In this document: piece after piece, positions 1 through 8,683 of the stretch
Layout of the letters: each line of letters begins with the position of its first letter
How positions within the stretch are numbered: the stretch's first letter is position 1
Source: DASRDU01 sp035560235
Lineage (GTDB): Bacteria > Acidobacteriota > Blastocatellia > RBC074
Length of the DNA stretch: 64,000 nt
Assembly (NCBI GenBank): GCA_035560235.1
Contig: DATMAG010000116.1
Location: 186,001-250,000, forward strand
Direction of reading: 5' to 3'
The notes under the pieces: model-generated
What the model saw: the letters and a program-made list of their open reading frames with translations, nothing else
What the model was told of the DNA's origin: nothing
Database searches by the model: none
Position numbers and translations under genes: made by a program

Positions 1-1057
1 GTCCGCGCAGAATCGCAATCGTGTCCTCAACATTCGGTTCACCGACATAGACCTGCTGAAAGCGGCGTTCGAGCGCTTTGTCCTTTTCAATGTACTTCTG
101 ATATTCGTTGAGCGTCGTCGCGCCCACACAGCGCAGTTCGCCGCGCGCGAGCGCCGGTTTGAGCATATTCGAGGCATCCACCGCGCCTTCCGCGCCGCCC
201 GCGCCGACAAGCGTGTGCAGTTCGTCAATGAAGCAGATGATCTGCCCTTCGGATTTTTCAATTTCGCGCAGCACAGCCTTCAGCCGTTCTTCAAATTCGC
301 CGCGATATTTCGCCCCGGCAAGCATAGCACCCAGGTCCAGCGCGACGAGCCTCTTGTTGCGCAGCGTTTCGGGCACGTCACCCGACACGATGCGCTGCGC
401 GAGACCTTCGACAATTGCGGTCTTGCCCACGCCCGGTTCGCCAATCAGCACCGGATTGTTCTTGGTGCGGCGCGACAGCACCTGCACCACGCGGCGCACT
501 TCGTCATCGCGCCCGATTACCGGATCAAGTTTGCCCTGCCGGGCCAGTTCGGTCAGATCACGCGAGTATTTTGACAGCGCCTGGTAGCTCTCTTCAGCAT
601 TCTGGCTGGTGATGCGCATGTCGCCACGCATCTGTTGCAGCACTTTCAGCAGCGCATCCCGGCTGACGCCGTGCTGGCGCAGAATCTTTCCCGCTGCGCC
701 GTCCTTTTCATCCGCCATGGCGAGCAGCAGATGTTCGGTCGAAATATATTCGTCCTTGAAAGTATCGGCTTCTTTCTGGGCTTTGGTGAAAATGGCGTTG
801 AGCCGCGGGCTGATGTACTGCTGCCCGACGCCTGTGACCTGCGGGAGTTTTTTGATGGCGGCTTCAACCTCGGTGAGGATGGCCTGCGTGTTGGCACCGA
901 TTTTGCCCAGCATCGGACGGGTTACACCTTCCGCCTGTTCGAGCAGCGACGCCAGGACGTGCTCCGGCTCGACCTGCTGATGATGATTGCGCTCAGCCAG
1001 AGCAACAGCCGATTCGATCGCCTCCTGCCCCCTCAATGTGAATTTATCCAGCCTCAT
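1..1057 (-). CDS. clpB: ATP-dependent chaperone ClpB, N-terminal part (cut by window edge)
   Basis: ClpB is a cytoplasmic Hsp100 disaggregase that works with DnaK to resolubilise aggregated protein. About 352 codons are visible; the gene runs off the left edge. The start reads MRLDKFTLRGQEAI, the usual opening of the ClpB N-domain, and the two Clp-N repeats fill residues 1-145. The first AAA+ module follows, with Walker A GEPGVGKT at about 206-213, Walker B IICFIDELHT near 275-285, and the pore and sensor region up to the edge. The start ATG lies at 1055-1057 with a GAGAGGG-type ribosome site upstream. It sits 140 bases downstream of hsp20 on the same strand, so co-transcription from the heat-shock promoter is likely. 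Family identity is certain; the C-terminal half is not visible. Confidence 0.95.
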   Translation of the reverse strand, partial: MRLDKFTLRGQEAIESAVALAERNHHQQVEPEHVLASLLEQAEGVTRPMLGKIGANTQAILTEVEAAIKKLPQVTGVGQQYISPRLNAIFTKAQKEADTFKDEYISTEHLLLAMADEKDGAAGKILRQHGVSRDALLKVLQQMRGDMRITSQNAEESYQALSKYSRDLTELARQGKLDPVIGRDDEVRRVVQVLSRRTKNNPVLIGEPGVGKTAIVEGLAQRIVSGDVPETLRNKRLVALDLGAMLAGAKYRGEFEERLKAVLREIEKSEGQIICFIDELHTLVGAGGAEGAVDASNMLKPALARGELRCVGATTLNEYQKYIEKDKALERRFQQVYVGEPNVEDTIAILRG

Positions 1058-1080
1058 AACACCCTCTCTGATGACAATTA

Positions 1081-1109
1081 CGGCGGCAGACTGCCGGAGC
1101 CTGCCGCCG
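1081..1109 (-). other. GC-rich hairpin in the clpB leader
   Basis: CGGCGGCA (1081-1088) and TGCCGCCG (1102-1109) form a perfect 8-bp stem around a 13-base loop, in the 140-base gap between hsp20 and clpB. There is no T-run, so it is not a classical terminator. It could tune read-through from hsp20 or stabilise an mRNA end. The structure is seen; the role is inferred. Confidence 0.4.
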
Positions 1110-1197
1110 CTCACAAACTACTTAAACCTCATTGTACGTCGCCCTGCTTCGGCACCTCAATGCAGTTCTTCTCACCCTCACCTGATTTCCCCTGACT

Positions 1198-1686
1198 TTA
1201 TTTAGCCGCGGCCTCACTCTTCGGCGCTTCCGCTTCACCATTGACCTTCACCTGAATCTGCCGCGCCCTGACCTCTTCCTTCTTCGGCAGCGTCACCCGC
1301 AGCACGCCGTTTTTGAACTCCGCGCTGACGGCATCAGCATTGACCGTCGAAGGCAGCGTGAACGTCCGGGTAAAGCTGCCATAGCTGCGCTCGATGCGAT
1401 GATAGTTGTCGGTTTCGCTCTGCTTCTCGAACTTCCGCTCACCCTTCAGGGTCAGCACGCGATTTTCAACCGACAGCTCAAAATCTTCCGGCTTCAGTCC
1501 CGGCAGGTCAGCCTCCAGCACAATCTCATTTTCGCCTTCGCGGATGTCCACGCTCGGCACCCACTTCCCGTTCGTCAGCCCCTCTTCGCCAAACAGGCGC
1601 GGGAAGGCTGTTCCGAAGGTGCGGTTGAAATCTTCCTGAAGCGATCTGAGTTCATTGAAAGGATCACGTCTGAGAATCAGTGACAT
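1198..1686 (-). CDS. Hsp20/alpha-crystallin family small heat-shock protein
   Basis: This is an ATP-independent holdase that binds unfolding proteins in the cytoplasm and hands them to DnaK/ClpB. It is 162 residues long. The N-terminal arm (1-42) is followed by an alpha-crystallin domain at about 43-140, with the typical EADLPGLKPEDFELSVENR stretch and the GVLRVTLPKKE strand near the end, and then a charged Ala/Glu/Lys tail. GGAGG stands a few bases before the ATG. The gene lies directly upstream of clpB on the same strand, a sensible holdase plus disaggregase pair. A strong promoter (TTGACA, 17 bases, TATATT) and an HspR-type operator lie upstream, so heat-shock repression and derepression is the likely control. 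Confidence 0.95.
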   Translation of the reverse strand: MSLILRRDPFNELRSLQEDFNRTFGTAFPRLFGEEGLTNGKWVPSVDIREGENEIVLEADLPGLKPEDFELSVENRVLTLKGERKFEKQSETDNYHRIERSYGSFTRTFTLPSTVNADAVSAEFKNGVLRVTLPKKEEVRARQIQVKVNGEAEAPKSEAAAK

Positions 1687-1755
1687 AACTGTCTTACCTC
1701 CATTAAGTCTCTCTGCAAATCCGTTATTGCGCTCGTTTCATTTGAGCACGATGAG

Positions 1756-1784
1756 AATATAAAACTTGAGTGCATTACTGTCAA
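1756..1784 (-). promoter_or_regulatory. Sigma-70-type promoter of hsp20-clpB
   Basis: Read on the minus strand, TTGACA (1779-1784) and TATATT (1756-1761) are separated by exactly 17 bases. The -35 is a perfect match and the -10 is five of six. It points at hsp20, whose ATG is about 70 bases downstream. Confidence 0.75.
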
Positions 1785-1785
1785 G
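1765..1785. promoter_or_regulatory. HAIR-like operator (probable HspR site) over the hsp20 promoter
   Basis: The plus strand reads CTTGAGT, seven bases, TGTCAAG. The HspR-associated inverted repeat is CTTGAGT-N7-ACTCAAG, so 12 of the 14 defining bases match and the spacing is exact. It covers the -35 hexamer and most of the spacer, a classic repressor position. HspR controls dnaK/clpB-type genes in several phyla. No hspR gene is in the window, so the regulator is inferred. Confidence 0.6.
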
Positions 1786-1972
1786 TATCTTTTTATCAAC
1801 GCCATCAAAATTGAACAGACAGACCGAAGTCTCGTGTCTACAGAATCTTGTGAATAAAGAGAAAGGTGTGATTGCAGGGCGGCCTTCCGGCTGCCGACAG
1901 GCATCAGGCTGGTTGATTCCGGATCAGCGAGTGAGAAAAGCGATCCGGCGGCTTACGTTTCTGAGAGGAAAG

Positions 1973-3118
1973 TCACGAACGGACACAGCGGAACCCTGTG
2001 TTGGAGCCGCCACTGTCGGGCGCGCCGCGGCCCCGGCTCCCGACCAGGTAGCGCGAGCAGTACTGGTCGCTGCACAGAAATGACCCGCTCTTCTGCACCC
2101 GTTTCGGCACGCCCGGCTCCTGCGGGTCGTAGCTGTCGGGCGGACCCTGCGGATTGCGGGCAGTGCCGTCTCTGGCGAGGTACGCGAAGTAATCAGGACG
2201 GTACCAGTCCGCGCACCACTGCCAGACGTTGCCGCCCATATCGTAAAGACCGAACCCGTTCGGCGGGTAGGCTTTGACCGGCGAGGTGCGCTCATAGCCA
2301 TCTTCCACGTGGTTCTTCCACGGAAACCTGCCCTGCCAGATGTTTGCCGCCCATTTGCCGTTCGGCTTCAGTTCATCGCCCCAGGCGTAGTGTTTGCGAT
2401 CCAGCCCGCCGCGCGCAGCGAATTCAAACTCGGCTTCAGTCGGCAGCCGCTTCCCGGCCCATTTCGCATAGGCTGTGGCATCCTCCCAGGCGATCTGCAC
2501 GACCGGGTGATCCTCTCGCCCGCTGAGACTGCTTCCCGGCCCTTCCGGGTGCTGCCAGTTTGCGCCCGGCACGTACTTCCACCAGTTGAGAAAATTGTCG
2601 AGCGAAACCTGCGCAAGCGGCGGCGTGAAGACTGCCGAACCGGCAACGAGCTTCTCTTTCGGTACGTCCGGATAGTCTTTCGGGTCAGGCTGTCGTTCGG
2701 CGATGGTTTTATATCCGGTGGCCTCGACAAACTTGCGGAATTGCACGTTGGTTACGGGCGTCGCATCCATCCAGAAACCATCCACCGTCACCAGATGGGC
2801 CGGGGCAGCGTCCGGCATCCCGCAATCGTCGCAGCCCATCCAGAAAGTTCCGCCCGGCACCCAGACCATCCCTTCTGGCGCAGGGCCGGGCGGCGGGATC
2901 TGATTGATGCTCGCGGTTTCGGCTCCGCCGGACTTTGCCTGTGCAGCGGCTTCGCCGGTCTGATGACCAGCGTGGTGCGCTCCGGTCTGATTGCCGGGTG
3001 ACTGCTGCCGGTTCGCTGAATTGCAGTTCGTCGCGGACAGGACAGCCAGGACGATCAGGCCGATTTTCAGCCGTGACGGCTGTCTGGCCTTTTCGGTTTT
3101 TCGTCTGAAGAGAGTCAT
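1973..3118 (-). CDS. Formylglycine-generating enzyme family protein (sulfatase-modifying factor)
   Basis: The enzyme should oxidise the active-site cysteine of a sulfatase to C-alpha-formylglycine. It is 381 residues, with an N-terminal hydrophobic segment (about 18-35, ending ATNC, possibly lipid-modified) and a low-complexity linker. The SUMF1/FGE fold runs from about 78 to the end, opening with EGMVWVPGGTFWMG. Near the C-terminus the sequence GSFLCSDQYC keeps both cysteines (C-x4-C) that bind copper in aerobic FGEs, followed by PDSGGSNTGFRCV. It therefore looks catalytically competent rather than one of the many cysteine-less FGE-like proteins. It lies 19 bases downstream of a CxPxR sulfatase, its likely substrate. 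Export together with the sulfatase is inferred from the leader. Confidence 0.88.
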   Translation of the reverse strand: MTLFRRKTEKARQPSRLKIGLIVLAVLSATNCNSANRQQSPGNQTGAHHAGHQTGEAAAQAKSGGAETASINQIPPPGPAPEGMVWVPGGTFWMGCDDCGMPDAAPAHLVTVDGFWMDATPVTNVQFRKFVEATGYKTIAERQPDPKDYPDVPKEKLVAGSAVFTPPLAQVSLDNFLNWWKYVPGANWQHPEGPGSSLSGREDHPVVQIAWEDATAYAKWAGKRLPTEAEFEFAARGGLDRKHYAWGDELKPNGKWAANIWQGRFPWKNHVEDGYERTSPVKAYPPNGFGLYDMGGNVWQWCADWYRPDYFAYLARDGTARNPQGPPDSYDPQEPGVPKRVQKSGSFLCSDQYCSRYLVGSRGRGAPDSGGSNTGFRCVRS

Positions 3119-3137
3119 CGTTTTGCAGCCGGTTCAT

Positions 3138-4658
3138 TCATCGCGTAATGCCCGACGGAGGTGCCTGACTGTCCACGTCATCCTTTGGCAGATTCTCCGC
3201 GAACTGATCGTTGTCCTTCAGTTCTCTTTTCAGCCGGTACAGTTCAGCCCTGAGGCGCCTGACAATTCCAGCCAGTGCGGGATCAGCATAAATATTGTGC
3301 ATCTCAACCGGGTCTTTCTGCAGGTCGTACAGTTCCCATTGCCCGAGCCGGTTGAAGAAGATCAGTTTGTAGCGTTCCGTGCGGATGCCGTAATGCGCAG
3401 CCACGTTGTGATCGCCCGGATGGTAGTAACGATAATACATCGCCGTCCGCCAGTCTTTCAGCCTCTGCCCGCGCAGGAGCGGCAGAAAGCTGCGGCCCTG
3501 CATGTCGGGCGGCACCCTCACGCCCGCAGCTTCCAGCATCATCGGCGCAAAATCCACATTGAGAATCATCGCTCTGCTGACCGTGCCGGGTCTGATCTGC
3601 GCGGGCCAGCGGATCAGAAACGGCATTCGCAGCGACTCCTCGTACATAAACCGCTTGTCGTACATATTATGTTCGCCGAGAAAGAAGCCCTGATCCGAGG
3701 TGTAAATCACGATGGTGTTTTCAGCCAGTCCGTTCTGATCGAGATAATCCAGAAAGCGCCCGATGTTGTCGTCCACCGACGCCACACAGGCCAGATAATC
3801 CTGCATGTAGCGTTTGTATTTCCATCGCTTCAGCGCCGCGCCGCTCAGGCCCTCCGGCGGTTTCATCTTCAAGTCGCGGTCAGTCAGATCAGTGTCAATA
3901 TGATTGGTGGCGAGGCGCGAGGCGTCGGACTTCCCTTTGTAATCGTCATCGAACGTCGCCGGGATGGGCGGCTCATAATTCTCAAACTGCCGACGATGCT
4001 TTTCGTCCGGCTGCCAGTTCCGATGCGGCGCCTTGTGGTGGTACATCAGAAAGAATGGTTTGTCCTGCGGGCGTTTTCTGATGAAGTCAATTGCCAGATC
4101 AGTGATGATATTGGTCGTGTAGCCTTTGAGAGTTTTGCGCTCGCCCATTTCAATCATCACCGGATCGAAGTACGCGCCCTGCCCCGGCAGAATGTTCCAG
4201 TAATCAAAGCCCGCCGGTCTGCCGTTCTCAGGCGTGTAGGGATTCTGCCCGCCGAGATGCCATTTGCCGATCACGCCGGTGTAATAGCCCGCCTGCTGCA
4301 GATACTTCGAGAGCAGCGGCTGCGAGGTGTCGAGATGATTGAAGACCGGCACGCCGTTGAGGTGCGAGTATTTGCCCGTCAGGATGGCGGCGCGGCTCGG
4401 CGTGCAGATCGAATTGGTCACGAAGCAGTTCTCAAACTTCATGCCTTCCTTCGCCAGCCGGTCAATATTGGGCGTCCGGATGAGCCTGCTGCCATACGCG
4501 CTGATAGCCTGTGCCGCGTGATCATCCGACATGATGAAGACGATGTTCGGCGGCCCCGATGGCCTGGACGGCGTGCGGCTTTGTGCGGTCAGCGGTGAGA
4601 CTGAAGACAGCATCAGCAGCGCAGCGAGTCCGAGCAGGCGGATTGCGTATTTCATCAT
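3138..4658 (-). CDS. Exported Cys-type sulfatase
   Basis: This is an arylsulfatase-superfamily enzyme that hydrolyses sulfate esters, probably on polysaccharides or glycans outside the cytoplasm. A signal peptide (MMKYAIRLLGLAALLML, then SPLTAQS) precedes PNIVFIMSDDH, the metal-binding aspartate pair. The active-site signature NSICTPSRAAILTGK has the cysteine to be converted to formylglycine at about residue 85. The C-terminus (YGIRTERYKLIFF, ELYDLQKDP) is the usual DUF4976-type end. I placed the start at the ATGATG pair (4658) because GAGGA precedes it by a few bases; an upstream GTG at 4670 would add four residues. It is first in a two-gene operon with the FGE. The substrate cannot be told from the sequence. 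Confidence 0.92.
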   Translation of the reverse strand: MMKYAIRLLGLAALLMLSSVSPLTAQSRTPSRPSGPPNIVFIMSDDHAAQAISAYGSRLIRTPNIDRLAKEGMKFENCFVTNSICTPSRAAILTGKYSHLNGVPVFNHLDTSQPLLSKYLQQAGYYTGVIGKWHLGGQNPYTPENGRPAGFDYWNILPGQGAYFDPVMIEMGERKTLKGYTTNIITDLAIDFIRKRPQDKPFFLMYHHKAPHRNWQPDEKHRRQFENYEPPIPATFDDDYKGKSDASRLATNHIDTDLTDRDLKMKPPEGLSGAALKRWKYKRYMQDYLACVASVDDNIGRFLDYLDQNGLAENTIVIYTSDQGFFLGEHNMYDKRFMYEESLRMPFLIRWPAQIRPGTVSRAMILNVDFAPMMLEAAGVRVPPDMQGRSFLPLLRGQRLKDWRTAMYYRYYHPGDHNVAAHYGIRTERYKLIFFNRLGQWELYDLQKDPVEMHNIYADPALAGIVRRLRAELYRLKRELKDNDQFAENLPKDDVDSQAPPSGITR

Positions 4659-4905
4659 TTGTCCTCTCACAGTTTCAGCCTCCGGCAGAATCAGATTCCC
4701 TGATCACTTCAACAGGGCTGCGCCTGCCAGCGCCCCGAGCGAGCGGGCCGGGCGGCAACGGCTGAATAATTCAGGCTTGCTGCGCGCCGGGGCTGTCAAG
4801 TATTGTGGGCTGGAAAACAGGCAGTGACGGTTGCACTGCCTGACTCTTCACGAACTGAATAACAGAAAGTTACCGCTTGTACCAGTATTTGTGCGCTTCG
4901 AATCA

Positions 4906-4931
4906 GCGAGCGGGACGCTCGCGCTCCCGGG
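4906..4931 (+). repeat. 26-bp palindromic dispersed repeat, copy 1
   Basis: The unit contains GCGAGCG-GGA-CGCTCGC, a perfect 7-bp stem with a three-base loop, followed by GCTCCCGGG. The same 26 bases occur inverted at 55353-55378. It ends one base before the annotated ATG of the DUF5916 gene, inside the 273-base gap after the sulfatase; nothing else recognisable is in that gap. Confidence 0.8.
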
Positions 4932-7268
4932 ATGTTTTTAAAAGAGAAATTCCGCTTGAATCAGGTTGTCATCATTCGCCCGTTTATCCTCTTCACTCTG
5001 CTGATCCTCGTCAGCGCGGCTTCGCCCTGTGTGCGGGCGAACAATGATCCGATTGATCCCAAACCGACATTATCACTGCCCAGAGTTGATCGTCCGCCGA
5101 CGCTCGAAGACTTTCTTGAAATGAAACCCGGCGGCGAATTCGAGGGGCGGCTGTCGAAGGCTGAAGGCTTCATTCAGCAGCGTCCGCGCGACGGCGAGCC
5201 TGCAACACAGCGCACCGAAGCGTACTTCTGTTACGACGATAAAAATCTCTATGTCATCTGGCTCTGTTTCGATACCGAGCCTGAAAAGATTCGGGCGCGC
5301 ATGGCGCGGCGCGAGAATGCCTTCGATGACGACTGGGTTGAGATCACGCTCGACACGTTCCGCGATCAGCGGCGCGGGTATGTCTTCTGGTCGAATCCGC
5401 TCGGCGTGCAGGCCGAAGCCATCTGGTCTGAAGACGCGCAAAACGGGCAGCAGGGGCCGGATTTTTCCTTCGATACGGTCTGGTATTCGCGTGGCAGACT
5501 GACCGACAAGGGCTACGTGGTCTGGATGCAGATTCCGTTCAGGAGCCTGCGCTTTTCGAGCGCCTCGCCGCAATCGTGGGGGATCACGCTGCTGCGCGTG
5601 ATTCCGCACGCGAGCAACGAATGGTCGTACTGGCCGCGCGTGTCGAGTCGCGTGCAGGGCCGTCTGACGCAGGCCGCGACGATGACCGATCTCAGCAACA
5701 TTTCGCCGGGCCGCAACATTCAACTGATTCCGTATGGTTCGTTTCGTTCGTTTCGCGCCCTCGATGCGCGCGACGCGAATCGCCCGCGCTTTGCAACCGG
5801 CAGAGAGTTTGACGGCGGGCTGGATGCGAAGATTGCGCTGAAGGAAAACCTGGTGCTCGACGTGACAGTCAATCCTGACTTCGCGCAGGTCGAATCGGAT
5901 GAACCGCAGGTAACGGTCAATCAGCGCTTTGAAGTCTTCTTTCCTGAACGGCGTCCCTTCTTTCTGGAGAATTCTGATTTCTTCCGCACGCCGATCAATC
6001 TGCTCTTTACGCGGCGCATTGCCGATCCGCAGTTCGGAGCGCGCCTGACGGGCAAGCTCGGCAGATATTCAATCGGCGCGATGGTGATTGACGATCAGGC
6101 GCCGGGCCGGAGCGTGCTGCCGGGCGATCCGCTCTTCGGCAAACGCGCGCTGTTTGGCGTTGTGCGCATCAATCGCGACATACTGAAACAATCGTCCATC
6201 GGCGTGATTTACACTGACCGCGAATTTGCAGGCGGTCACAATCGCGTTGGCGGAATTGACGGGCGGTTCAGAATCAATGCCAACTGGGTCGCCCGTTTTC
6301 AGGCCGTGGCGAGCGCGACTGAATGGCAGGATGGCAGCCGCGAGGCAGGCCCGGCTTATGATTTCAGCCTCGAACGCAGCGGCAGGAAATTTCAATACAA
6401 CTTTCAGTCCAACGACCGCAGCTCTGGTTTTCGCGCCCTTGCCGGGTTCATTCCGCGCACCGACATCCGGCATTTTCAGTCCACGATCAATTATCGCTTC
6501 CGGCCCGAAGGCAGAATTCTGATCGCCTGGGGGCCGCGTCTGAATCAGGAAGCGAACTTCGATCACAGCGGCACGCGGCTGGACTGGTTCGTCACTCAGG
6601 CGCTGAACTTTGAATTCACCGGGCGGACACAGTTCAGCGTCTTTCAGGGTGACAACCGCGAACGGCTGCGCGCAAAGGATCTGCCGGGCCTTGCGCGCAG
6701 TCTGGATTTTTCGAGTCCGTTCAAGGGCTTCGTCGTCAACTCATCCTACATTCGTCAGGCAACGATTCAGGCTGAATATTTTCGCTATCCGGGCATCAAC
6801 TTCGCGCCGCCCGCAGGCCGCGAACCCTTTCTGACTGACCGCACGAATCTGAATCTGACGCTGACGCTGCGGCCTTTGAGACCGCTGCGCGTTGACAACA
6901 CCTACATCTTCTCGCGCGCGATTGACCGCCCGACCGGAGCGAACGTCTTCAACAATCACATCATTCGCACGAAATTCAACTGGCAGTTCAGCCGCGAACT
7001 GTCACTGCGCACGATCCTGCAATACAACACGGTGCTGGCCAACCCGTCGCTGACCTCGCTGCAGACGACCAAAAACTTCAATACCGATTTTCTGATTGCG
7101 TGGCAGCTCAATCCGGGCACGGCGCTCTATGTCGGTTACAACAGCAACCTGCAGAACCTCGATCTGATTCAGACTCCGCGGGGCGTTGAGATCGTGCGTT
7201 ACCCGAACCGTTTCATCAACGACGGGAAACAACTGTTCATCAAATTTTCCTGGCTGTTCAGATTGTGA
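4932..7268 (+). CDS. DUF5916 protein with N-terminal CBM9-like domain, probable outer-membrane protein
   Basis: The protein has 778 residues. A hydrophobic signal segment lies at about 17-35, then a carbohydrate-binding-family-9-like domain at about 60-250 (AYFCYDDKNLYVIWLCFDTE, DDDWVEITLDTF). A DUF5916 region follows with VNPDFAQVESDEPQVTVNQR and FFPERRPFFLENSDFF, and the rest is rich in alternating aromatic strands typical of a beta-barrel, ending in an aromatic residue close to the C-terminus (FIKFSWLFRL). The precise function of DUF5916 proteins is unknown; they are frequent in Acidobacteriota and Bacteroidota and usually exported. The first ATG has no clear ribosome site and abuts a repeat. 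A TTG slightly downstream, preceded by AAAAGAG, is an alternative start. The serine hydrolase follows after 39 bases, so the two are probably co-transcribed. Confidence 0.88.
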   Translation: MFLKEKFRLNQVVIIRPFILFTLLILVSAASPCVRANNDPIDPKPTLSLPRVDRPPTLEDFLEMKPGGEFEGRLSKAEGFIQQRPRDGEPATQRTEAYFCYDDKNLYVIWLCFDTEPEKIRARMARRENAFDDDWVEITLDTFRDQRRGYVFWSNPLGVQAEAIWSEDAQNGQQGPDFSFDTVWYSRGRLTDKGYVVWMQIPFRSLRFSSASPQSWGITLLRVIPHASNEWSYWPRVSSRVQGRLTQAATMTDLSNISPGRNIQLIPYGSFRSFRALDARDANRPRFATGREFDGGLDAKIALKENLVLDVTVNPDFAQVESDEPQVTVNQRFEVFFPERRPFFLENSDFFRTPINLLFTRRIADPQFGARLTGKLGRYSIGAMVIDDQAPGRSVLPGDPLFGKRALFGVVRINRDILKQSSIGVIYTDREFAGGHNRVGGIDGRFRINANWVARFQAVASATEWQDGSREAGPAYDFSLERSGRKFQYNFQSNDRSSGFRALAGFIPRTDIRHFQSTINYRFRPEGRILIAWGPRLNQEANFDHSGTRLDWFVTQALNFEFTGRTQFSVFQGDNRERLRAKDLPGLARSLDFSSPFKGFVVNSSYIRQATIQAEYFRYPGINFAPPAGREPFLTDRTNLNLTLTLRPLRPLRVDNTYIFSRAIDRPTGANVFNNHIIRTKFNWQFSRELSLRTILQYNTVLANPSLTSLQTTKNFNTDFLIAWQLNPGTALYVGYNSNLQNLDLIQTPRGVEIVRYPNRFINDGKQLFIKFSWLFRL

Positions 7269-7307
7269 GGTCATCACCACTCAAACCCGAATGAGGAGAA
7301 AGAACCG

Positions 7308-8474
7308 ATGCGATTACCCTCCCGCGCCGCGCTGTCCTTTGCCCTGCCCCTGCTGCTGACTCTGACTGCTGCTGCTCAGACGATCAATACCGAACGTCTG
7401 GCAGCAGCGCTCGAACCTGAAATCAGACGCGCGATGAGCGAAGGCAACATTCCGTCCTGCACGGTCGCGCTCGTCGCCGGTGACCGCATCATCTGGACTG
7501 GAGCCTATGGTTATTCAAACGTGCGCGCGCGGGTTCCGGCAAAAACAGACACGGTTTATCTGATCGGTTCGACCTTCAAGGCGATGTCAACGATGGCGCT
7601 GCTGCAACTGATGGAGCAGGGCAAATTCAGACTCGATGATCCGGTCAGTCAGTATCTGACCGAGTTCAAAATCCGGAACGAAGATCCGCAGCAGCCCGTC
7701 ACCTTCCGGCACCTGCTGACGCACACTTCGGGAATGCCCGCTGACTTCGGGCCGTTTCCGCTCTGGGGCGATGCCGCGCCGCCGCGGCTTGAGGATTACC
7801 TGAGCAGTTCGCTCAAAGTCACTGAAGCGCCGCTGAAGAAGGTCGTTTATTCAAATATGGCCTATTCGCTCGTCGGTTATCTGGTGCAGAAGCTTTCAGG
7901 CGTGCCATTCAAACATTACGTTCAGGAACACATCTTTGCGCCGCTTGAAATGAACGACACGGTCTTTGCCATCACGCCTGAAATGGAGGAGCGGCTTTCG
8001 ATTCCCTACGTCTTCGATGCAAAGACGAACCGGCAGATTCCGACACAGCGGCTGCGCGCAGCGGTCTGGCCTGCAGGGCTGGTTTACGGCACGGTGACGG
8101 ATCAGGCGAACTGGCTGATTGCGAATCTGAACAACGGGGTTTTCAAGGGTCGGCGCATCATCAGCGAGGCGACGATCAATCAGATGTTCACGCGTCAGTA
8201 CGATCAGTTCAAGGGGCCGGTTGAGGGCCTGTGGGGCAATGGCACGGCTGGTTTCGGACTGACGTGGTGGGTGCAGGAACGCGACGGCGAACACTGGTTT
8301 GCGCACAGCGGCAGCGTGCCGGGTTACACGGCCTTTCTGCTCGGCAACCGCGATCAGAAGCTCGGCTTTGCGATTCTGACCAATGGCAATCGCGCGCATC
8401 CACATCTGATTAAACTCGCAGACAAGGCCCTCGATCTGCTCAGGGCGCAGAAAATGGCCGCTTCCGGCAGATAA
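7308..8474 (+). CDS. Exported serine hydrolase, beta-lactamase/class C family
   Basis: This is a penicillin-binding-protein-like serine hydrolase, with an acyl-serine mechanism in the periplasm; the natural substrate is unknown (esterase, peptidase or D-aminopeptidase). It has 388 residues. A signal peptide spans 1-24 (ending TAAAQ). The SxxK motif is STFK at 88-91, the YxN motif is YSN at 181-183, and an HSG triad-like motif near residue 329 replaces KTG, which is common in class C-like esterases. AGGAGAAAG stands before the ATG. The gene follows DUF5916 closely, and a strong terminator comes after it. Confidence 0.9.
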   Translation: MRLPSRAALSFALPLLLTLTAAAQTINTERLAAALEPEIRRAMSEGNIPSCTVALVAGDRIIWTGAYGYSNVRARVPAKTDTVYLIGSTFKAMSTMALLQLMEQGKFRLDDPVSQYLTEFKIRNEDPQQPVTFRHLLTHTSGMPADFGPFPLWGDAAPPRLEDYLSSSLKVTEAPLKKVVYSNMAYSLVGYLVQKLSGVPFKHYVQEHIFAPLEMNDTVFAITPEMEERLSIPYVFDAKTNRQIPTQRLRAAVWPAGLVYGTVTDQANWLIANLNNGVFKGRRIISEATINQMFTRQYDQFKGPVEGLWGNGTAGFGLTWWVQERDGEHWFAHSGSVPGYTAFLLGNRDQKLGFAILTNGNRAHPHLIKLADKALDLLRAQKMAASGR

Positions 8475-8504
8475 CCTGTTCCCGCTCGTGATTCAGAGCG
8501 TCGC

Positions 8505-8536
8505 AAGGCAGATGAGAATTCTCATCTGCCTTTTTT
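8505..8536 (+). terminator. Rho-independent terminator after the serine hydrolase
   Basis: A perfect 24-bp palindrome (8507-8530, arm GGCAGATGAGAA) is followed at once by six T residues. It is 32 bases after the serine hydrolase stop, closing the DUF5916-hydrolase unit. Confidence 0.9.
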
Positions 8537-8683
8537 ATCTGCCGGAGCCTGGCGCGATCTGATGCAGCCTGCTGCTGTTTCGCTTCAGGTCTTCAGCATT
8601 TGTGCCGATAAGGGCGGTGGACTGCGCCGCGCACCAGCCGTGCGTCATCAGTTCAGATTAACCCGTCAAACGGTATCAATATC

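Noticed and set aside
1690..1800. CIRCE (HrcA) element before hsp20
   Set aside because: GCACTC-like words are present, but no TTAGCACTC-N9-GAGTGCTAA dyad; the HAIR match is far better.
2991..4598. Long plus-strand frame (535 codons) opposite the sulfatase
   Set aside because: Arg/His/Val-rich translation without any domain, exactly antisense to a clear sulfatase; an artefact of GC-rich codon bias.
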